Shown here: piece by piece, positions 9,268 through 14,271 of the stretch
Numbering within the stretch: the stretch's first letter is position 1
Layout of the letters: each line of letters begins with the position of its first letter
DNA from: Entamoeba invadens IP1
Lineage: Eukaryota > Evosea > Mastigamoebida > Endamoebidae
DNA: 14,271 bases
Direction of reading: 5' to 3'
NCBI RefSeq assembly: GCF_000330505.1
Contig: NW_004440296.1
Location: 1 to 14,271, forward strand
Translations under genes and position numbers: made by a program
The notes under the pieces: model-generated
What the model was told of the DNA's origin: nothing
The model's database searches: none
Seen by the model: the letters and a program-made list of their open reading frames with translations, nothing else

Positions 9268-10083
9268 ATGATTTCAAAGTTCAACGTCTTTCGTTTTGTC
9301 GCCAGTGAGTTATATGTTGTTCTTGGTGTGCTTATGGCTGTTTGTTAGTATTTTATTATTGAATAATAAATAAACAGAACCGACTCATTGTCTTCTGTCA
9401 TAAGACAACAAGATATGTTTCTTCGGAGGAGTCGGGTTTGGCTGTTATTTGACGAAATATCTATCGCCAGTAGTGTCACCATCGCGAATTAAATTGTTTG
9501 GCAAAATGTCCTTTAATTAGCTCTTGTTGTTATTGGTAGGTGTTTTTCTGTCTGACTCTTTATTGGAGCTCTCCGTTTTCCAAAAGAAAAATTTATTAGC
9601 AACAAATTTAATTTAAAGTGATTGATGTTATCAATATTGCCGTTGTTGTATTCTTCATATAAAACGCATTTTTTTGTTTTGATGGTTTGCCTAATTTATG
9701 GGACTTTTACTTTCAATTCAGAACAGTAAAAAACGACAATTTGAAAAGACAGTTTTTTGAGTAAATAATATAAATAATAATATAGTATATATTATAAGAA
9801 TTTAAATTAATATATAGAACGAATGATGTATCGATACAACAATTGACCAACACTATATGTACTTGATGTGTCAATGTGAACAACAGTTTGTGCCTTCAGT
9901 TCAAATGTTTGAGTTGTGTAATAGTTGCATTATCGACTCGAAAGAAAAAGAATACCACTCCATCATTTTTTCAATTATGTGTTCGTTTCTTGTTTTTGAA
10001 TTGTCATTCTTGACTGTAGTGACTGTGTCATTAATTTCAATTCTTGTCAAAGTGCTTAATATCGAAATACCAACACAACAAAT
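9268..10083 (+). pseudogene. Polytopic membrane protein pseudogene, possibly tetraspanin-like
   Basis: ATG at 9268 opens a short first exon, MISKFNVFRFVASELYVVLG then VLMA, a plausible first membrane helix. A GTTTGT donor at 9340 and an ACAG at 9374-9377 would delimit a 38-bp intron. Further hydrophobic segments follow in shifting frames: LLLLLVGVFLSDSLLELSVF near 9521-9580, and VIDVINIAVVVFFI near 9619-9660. The longest intact piece (9857-10083) begins with cysteines (MCQCEQQF, ELCNSC) and ends in a long hydrophobic helix, IIFSIMCSFLVFELSFLTVV and onward. Three hydrophobic segments, a cysteine-bearing loop and a last helix holding a glutamate would fit a tetraspanin, but no diagnostic CCG is seen, so this is only a suggestion. 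The last codons of the 9857 frame (YFRLVEV) belong to the repeat that starts at 10084, so the native carboxy end is lost. Confidence 0.4.
9340..9377 (+). other. Candidate short intron with GTTTGT donor
   Basis: GTTTGT at 9340 matches the strongly conserved Entamoeba 5' splice site; the interval is AT-rich, contains stops in every frame and ends ACAG. At 38 bp it is shorter than typical, and the usual acceptor in the genus is TAG, so it is a moderate candidate. Confidence 0.35.
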
Positions 10084-10183
10084 TTATTTTCGACTTGTGG
10101 AAGTTTAATTCTATTTATTGTATTCTTATAATTTTGTTTTTGGTTGGTTATTTTATAGGGATTCATGAGGATTGTTAATTTTT

Positions 10184-10193
10184 CTGAGGATGG
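10184..10193 (+). repeat. CTGAGGATGG motif, left subterminal
   Basis: First clear copy of the motif that is repeated through the 1.55-kb element; another TGAGGAT lies at 10166-10172 within the terminal repeat. Such spaced subterminal words are commonly transposase-binding sites in DNA elements, which is inference here. Confidence 0.5.
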
Positions 10194-11074
10194 TAAATAT
10201 CTTAGACATAATTTCTTTCAATTTAGATTTTTTTTTTGCCTAAGATCAAAAAGGTATATTTTGAAACACATGGTTTTCTTTAAAAATGCTATTTATGGAT
10301 TTTTTGAAAGATGATTCTTGGTGTTGATTTTAAAAAAAATAATCTATTTCTATTTTTTGATTTACCACAAGACTAATTTTGGTTTAAATGAAAACATTTG
10401 ACTAACATTTAAATTATCGAAAAAGTCGATTTTTTAATCAAAATCACAAAACAAACTAATCAAACAATTTTTAATCTTTTTTACAAAAATAATTTATTAA
10501 AAATCAATTCATGATATTTCAAACAATAAAAATTGATAGCAAATAACGTATTAATAACGTATAATTTATGCGATGACAATCTGTGTATTTGCGCAAATTC
10601 AAAAAGAGAGGTTTTGGATATCGATGAAACAACGATTGATAAATAAACAAATTTTTAAAATAAAATCATTTTTGTTATAAACGGTTTTATTTATATTTCA
10701 AAACATATACACACAAGAAATATATGTTTATATTATTTTTTATACAATATCAATTCTCAATAGAAATGTGTTCAATTTATTAATTAATTTATATATTATT
10801 TGGCGTTTTTGTTGTGTTTTGACGATTTTTGATATAATCAATTAACAAAACCCACTTTATAAAAATTCTTTGATAATTTTATTTATAGAATTTTAAATCA
10901 ATAGTGGTAGTGCCATAAATATCTCTGAGGATGGTAAGTCGTGTAACAAACAGACATTATCAACACAGACTTAAACACCTAAAAAGTGAAATGACGTGTT
11001 CCCATATTCAAAAATAGTAACTTACTCAATATACATTTCAGATAGATGTAAAAGTGTAAACTTTCTATTTCTGT

Positions 11075-11103
11075 CATCCTCAGAAAATAATTGCCATCCT
11101 CAG
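11075..11103 (-). repeat. Tandem pair of inverted CTGAGGATG motifs
   Basis: CATCCTCAG at 11075-11083 and CCATCCTCAG at 11094-11103 are two copies on the minus strand, 20 bp apart at their right ends. They face the plus-strand copy at 10925-10934, giving an inner inverted arrangement of about 180 bp inside the element. This may mark the ends of a nested smaller element. Confidence 0.5.
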
Positions 11104-11628
11104 AACTGTAAATCTGTTTAAAACACAAGTTAATATCAATATGAAACATTCATATTAAAATATACACAATATGATTAACTTTGTTATTACAATAAATTTG
11201 AATAATTGCATAAATTACAAAATTATTAATAATTTTGTTATTTTAAAATCACATTTTTAGTAAATCAGTGTTTTCGACTTTTTCAATTTTCATTTTGATA
11301 AAAAAACAATTATAAATTTGAACGTAAATTTCAATAATTTTTATTAAAACGTATTCGGAAATAATTTCAATAAGTATATAATCATAATATGAACAAGTTT
11401 AATTCATGTTTTGTTATTTCCCGTCTCAAGTTGGCGAGATATAATTATTGTTTTTGTTAACTGATTATTGTGGCGATTTTTTGATTGTATTTAATTTTTT
11501 GGCATTTATGACAAATTATTACCATTATTTAAAATTCGAACTTTGACTAGAAATATGAAGTGTAAATTATAACTTGAGTTATGAGAGTGGGCTTTATGGG
11601 GAACTGAACCTTATGGATTTGTTTTTGT

Positions 11629-11690
11629 ATCCTCAGAAAAATATTTTTTAATAAGGATAGCTTTAATCCTGAGGATACACCTTATCCTCA
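11629..11690. repeat. Right-end cluster of GAGGAT motifs and palindrome
   Basis: ATCCTCAG (11629-11636), the 11-bp palindrome ATCCTGAGGAT (11666-11676) and ATCCTCA (11684-11690) are packed in 62 bp. GAGGATA (11671-11677) can also pair with TATCCTC (11683-11689) as a small hairpin. Confidence 0.55.
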
Positions 11691-12070
11691 AAAAACCCTT
11701 ATAAATTGGTCAATAGAATAGAAAAAATATTTTTTAGATTATAAAATGGTCAATGATTTTTATAAAAAAAGCTCAGTCAATGATCACTACCATCATCATA
11801 TAAATATTTAAGTTCTATTATGCATAACAACCATCATCATATATATTCAGGTTCACTATTGACTTCATTGCTTTGATATTTGAATTAGTAATGTTTATAA
11901 TTTTAAATATATTTAAAATTTTAAATTATGGGATTACATTATTATATAGTATTGTATTATTAATAAATAACTAATAATTGTTCCAATAATTTATATTATA
12001 TTCTTTTAATTGTTTTAATAACATTATATGATACTGTTTTATTTGTATTGTTAAATTATATAGTTTACTT

Positions 12071-12262
12071 ATTATAATCTATTATTAATTATTATTTCTT
12101 TATTTTAGAAATTATTAAAATAATTATAGTTTAATAATTTTGTTTTTCCATTCATATTTTGATTTTTAAATTTATTAATACCATATTTTATAATATGAAT
12201 TAATAAATTATTAACTTTTTTATAATTATAATTAAAAATACCAATAATTTTAAAAGAAAGGA
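12071..12262. other. AT-rich spacer
   Basis: Nothing beyond A/T-rich sequence with TAATAAT and TTTAAT runs between the 400-bp repeat and the next inverted-repeat element. Confidence 0.5.
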
Positions 12263-12622
12263 GTCTGCCATGTTTTCAAAACTATATAACGAGTTATAAT
12301 ATTACTATTAATTTACTATTGAAAAATACAATTATTTCCAAAAATAAATCAAAGAATGGACAAAGGCTATATTTACTACAAATAATTTTGTAATAAATTA
12401 ATGGTTTTAAAAAAATAATTCATTTTTTTCATTATATATTTCATTCACTTTGTAAAATTAATTAAAATTTTAATTGTTTTTAAACCAATAATTTATAATA
12501 AAATTATATATAATTTAGTTTTCGTTTGTAATAAATGTATTTTTGGAATTATTTAAAATTTTTTCGAAGTTAATTCGTAGTTACATTATAACTCGTTATA
12601 TAGTTTTAAAAACGCGGCAGAC
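12263..12622. mobile_element. 360-bp MITE-like element with 38-bp terminal inverted repeats
   Basis: The arms 12263-12300 and 12585-12622 are inverted repeats of 38 bp with three mismatches. They begin GTCTGCC and share AAAACTATATAACGAGTT. The interior is about 280 bp of A/T-rich sequence with no coding capacity. The 9 bases outside each arm (AAGAAAGGA and ACGAAAATA) agree at six positions, which could be a decayed 9-bp target duplication as made by Mutator-like elements, but that assignment is weak. Confidence 0.82.
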
Positions 12623-12656
12623 ACGAAAATAATAGAAAGGATGTCTTATACACAGT

Positions 12657-12710
12657 AAAAACGCCCTTTATAGCATGAGGACGTCCTCAAACCACAAAGG
12701 ACGTTTTTTT
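12657..12710. repeat. Small fold-back with GAGGACGTCCTC palindrome
   Basis: AAAAACGCCCTTTAT (12657-12671) is the near-complement of CAAAGGACGTTTTTTT (12695-12710). Between them lies the perfect 12-bp palindrome GAGGACGTCCTC (12677-12688). The word GTCCTTT or its complement also occurs just outside (near 12633-12640 as AAAGGATGTC and near 12739-12750). It is G+C-rich for this window. It may be a miniature element or a protein-binding cluster; a terminator role cannot be argued without a neighbouring gene. Confidence 0.5.
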
Positions 12711-12890
12711 GCCTATTTTCCCTTCCTTCGTCTTTATGTCCGTCCTTTTTCTTAATTAATAAATAAAACACAACAAGAAGTTAAATAACCCATTAATAAA
12801 TTACATTTAATTTAAATTAATTTATAATTAAAACTAATGGTATTGCTGACAAGACAATAAATTTAAATAAAATTATAAAAAGATGGTAAA
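12711..12890. other. AT-rich spacer
   Basis: After a short pyrimidine-rich stretch (12720-12752) this is plain A/T-rich sequence with no coding remnant. Confidence 0.45.
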
Positions 12891-12929
12891 TGTTTGCAAA
12901 ATAATATAACAAATATTATTTTGTAAACA
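12891..12929. repeat. 17-bp-stem hairpin
   Basis: TGTTTGCAAAATAATAT (12891-12907) pairs with ATATTATTTTGTAAACA (12913-12929) at 16 of 17 positions around a 5-base loop. It is immediately followed by AAATAATATT, a third occurrence of the stem word. Confidence 0.7.
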
Positions 12930-12941
12930 AAATAATATTTT

Positions 12942-12976
12942 GATTTCACACTTTATAAACAATAAAGTGTGAAATC
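12942..12976. repeat. Perfect 14-bp-stem hairpin
   Basis: GATTTCACACTTTA (12942-12955) and TAAAGTGTGAAATC (12963-12976) are exact complements around the 7-base loop TAAACAA. The stem has mixed composition and so is not a by-product of A/T richness. Confidence 0.78.
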
Positions 12977-13051
12977 ACAAATTATAAACCACAAATAAAT
13001 GTTACTTATTATAAAATTCAAGTAAATTAAATTTAAAGAATAATATTTAAA

Positions 13052-13290
13052 TATAGAGTCATTTGCTAAACGTTGTCTGGTCTGTAACGTTGTCTGCCGA
13101 TTTTTGAACCATTATAATTAAAATATTCTGTGTAATTTTTAGAAAAACCCCAAAATCATTGTTTCAACAACATTTTTCCCATTTTTTTTCATTTTTACTT
13201 AATTCCCGTTTTTTGAAACAGAAATCAATTATTTTTTTGTCAAAAAGACAACGTTCGGGGAACAGACAACGTTGTTTGACAAACTCTATA
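13052..13290. mobile_element. 239-bp inverted-repeat element with paired AACGTTGTCT motifs
   Basis: TATAGAGT (13052-13059) at the left and ACTCTATA (13283-13290) at the right bound an inverted repeat. Each arm carries two AACGTTGTCT copies: at 13069 and 13086 on the plus strand, and at 13246-13255 and 13264-13273 on the minus strand. Their spacing is 17 and 18 bp. The flanks outside (TATTTAAATA and TATTTATTTAAAT) are also roughly complementary, so the fold-back may extend about 30 bp on either side. The interior (about 13100-13240) is non-coding. The duplicated internal words suggest binding sites of a trans-acting transposase; the TATA at the edges may include a TA target duplication. Confidence 0.72.
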
Positions 13291-14001
13291 TTTATTTAAA
13301 TTTAAACTGCTTAAAAATTGAATGAATATATTATTAAATTCGATATAATAACGCCAAAGATAATTATGAAGAAAAGATTTTTAATTTTTAAAACAAGTTT
13401 GTGGTTTACATTGAATAACTTATCCGGTTGTACAAATTTTACGTTTTACTTAAAACGGATATATATTGTAATAAACTATTTTGAAAGTCCGTAATGTTTT
13501 ACCAGTTTTAAAACGGTAACATTTAGTAAACACAACAATAAACTTTGATATTATTAATTATGAATATAATTTTTATTATACAACACAAACTTGTATGAAT
13601 TAAACATATATTATTTAACTGAACAAAACACTCTGATTTTTATTCATATTGTTTTGTTGAACATCATTTTTAATTATATCCAATAAACAATAAAAAGTAT
13701 TATAATTATTCTTTTTGATGTACAAATAACTTAAATCTTATTAGAAGTACTGCTCTTGTTGGGTTTCACTTAATATTGAAAAATATTAATATAATTTGTT
13801 TTTAGAATCATTAAATTAATAAACTGTGTAATAATAATACACAAATATATAAAAACAGATACTAATACGCTAATATATTTATCCTAAACTTATTTTTTGA
13901 ATTATTATTGTTGTTTTTTAATGTTAAAATTACACATCATGTGAAACTTGACGCGTTTTAAAAACATTTTTTATACAGATATGTGTTATATATTCATATG
14001 A
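13291..14001. other. AT-rich spacer
   Basis: No gene recognised. An imperfect palindrome centred on GTTTTAAAAC lies at about 13494-13523 (ATGTTTTACC against GGTAACAT). A run of slightly higher G+C near 13740-13770 has no sustained open frame. Confidence 0.45.
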
Positions 14002-14187
14002 CTACAGAAAAACTCGTCAAAGTTTTTGATATTAGTTCCTACAAAACTGAAGCAAGATTTGCAAGTAAACAAAATACCTCAAAACAATATAAAGACTGTT
14101 TATAATTTTGGAGAAGCAAAATATGCTCGAGAATATACTTGTCTTGGTTTAAATGCCAAATTACATTGTTTCAGCAATGATATTTAG
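14002..14187 (+). pseudogene. Coding remnant of unknown family near the right edge
   Basis: A plus-strand frame without an ATG start is open for 61 codons and ends at TAG (14185-14187). It reads LILVPTKLKQDLQVNKIPQN, then NIKTVYNFGEAKYAREY and TCLGLNAKLHCFSNDI. The spacing of hydrophobic residues (IPQNNIKTVYNFG...) is vaguely like the leucine-rich BspA-type repeats common in Entamoeba surface proteins, but no full repeat is present, so that is a guess. An overlapping ATG frame at 13998-14105 looks less protein-like. No exon partner is seen within the window. Confidence 0.3.
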
Positions 14188-14271
14188 AGAAATATATAAA
14201 ATGACTTTGAATTTTAAAATTGAAAGTAGTAATGTGACAAACATAAAAATTTTGAAATTTTCTTTTATAAT

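Larger units (their letters stand above)
10158..11738. mobile_element. Non-autonomous ~1.55-kb element with CTGAGGAT subterminal motifs
   Basis: Copy 1 of the 400-bp repeat reads GGTTATTTTATAAAATGG without interruption. In copy 2 the same words are separated after TTATA (10153-10157), and TTATA recurs at 11739-11743, which fits a 5-bp duplication. Terminal inverted repeats are visible: TATAGGGATTCATGAGGAT at 10154-10172, against the complement of 11684-11703 (TATAAGGG...TGAGGAT). By this criterion the right end is near 11698, leaving a 40-bp tail that resembles a second copy of the target (ATAAATTGGTCAAT). The motif CTGAGGAT recurs at 10184 and 10925 (plus) and, inverted, near 11075, 11094 and 11629, with a palindrome ATCCTGAGGAT at 11666-11676. 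There is no open frame of note, so it must depend on a transposase elsewhere. The superfamily is not identified. Confidence 0.75.
10084..12070. mobile_element. 400-bp repeat, inverted copy 2, split by a 1.55-kb element
   Basis: The pieces 10084-10157 and 11739-12070 together match the reverse complement of 6945-7338. About 250 bp (from roughly 11810 to 12065) are nearly identical to copy 1, including TGCATAACAACCATCATC and the AT-rich tail. The segment beside the internal insertion (11760-11805) is more diverged. The end at 12070 (TAGTTTACTT) coincides with the end of copy 1, but the other end lacks the last ~6 bases of copy 1 and no target duplication was found. The two copies are inverted relative to each other, so they can form a large hairpin or support inversion of 7345-10083. 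Confidence 0.88.

Noticed and set aside
1..14271. tRNA, rRNA or a complete autonomous transposon
   Set aside because: No cloverleaf, no conserved rRNA blocks and no transposase or reverse transcriptase motifs were recognised on either strand.

Overview
The window looks like a gene-poor, very AT-rich stretch of an Entamoeba-type amoebozoan nuclear genome. E. invadens or a relative is my best guess, but that is inference. The main evidence is a decayed gene with the Entamoeba transmembrane kinase (TMK) architecture: a repetitive beta-rich ectodomain, a CXXC-rich furin-like region, a transmembrane segment, a juxtamembrane linker and a protein kinase. A GTTTGT-type intron donor and spacers rich in short inverted repeats agree with this. 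I see no clearly intact gene, no rRNA or tRNA, and nothing bacterial or viral.

Layout. Positions 1-2420 are AT-rich and essentially empty. At 2421-2774 (minus) a 117-codon open stretch looks like a coding remnant of unknown identity. At 3357-3437 (plus) there is a short coding-like shred. At 3536-4616 (plus) lies a decayed actin or actin-related gene. Tail-to-tail with it, 27 bp away, is the TMK pseudogene at 4644-8445 (minus). Its kinase carries a ~540-bp AT-rich block (4801-5337), and a 400-bp repeat (6945-7344) sits between its ectodomain and its cysteine-rich region. At 9268-10083 (plus) lies a broken polytopic membrane protein gene, possibly tetraspanin-like.

The right third is a nest of repeats. 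An inverted second copy of the 400-bp repeat (10084-12070) is itself split by a ~1.55-kb element (10158 to 11698 or 11738). That element carries many CTGAGGAT motifs and has no coding capacity. After it come a 360-bp element with 38-bp terminal inverted repeats (12263-12622), a small fold-back (12657-12710), two strong hairpins (12891-12976) and a 239-bp inverted-repeat element with paired AACGTTGTCT motifs (13052-13290). A short coding-like remnant lies near the right edge (14002-14187).

The strongest result is a relative history readable from the sequence alone. The 400-bp repeat is bounded in the kinase gene by a 7-bp duplication, TTAATTA. Removing the repeat and one copy of the duplication rejoins the kinase reading frame across the junction. 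Its other copy has been cut open by the 1.55-kb element, and the uninterrupted copy serves as the empty-site reference. The genes do not form a functional unit. The window reads as a graveyard of surface and cytoskeletal gene paralogues colonised by non-autonomous mobile elements.
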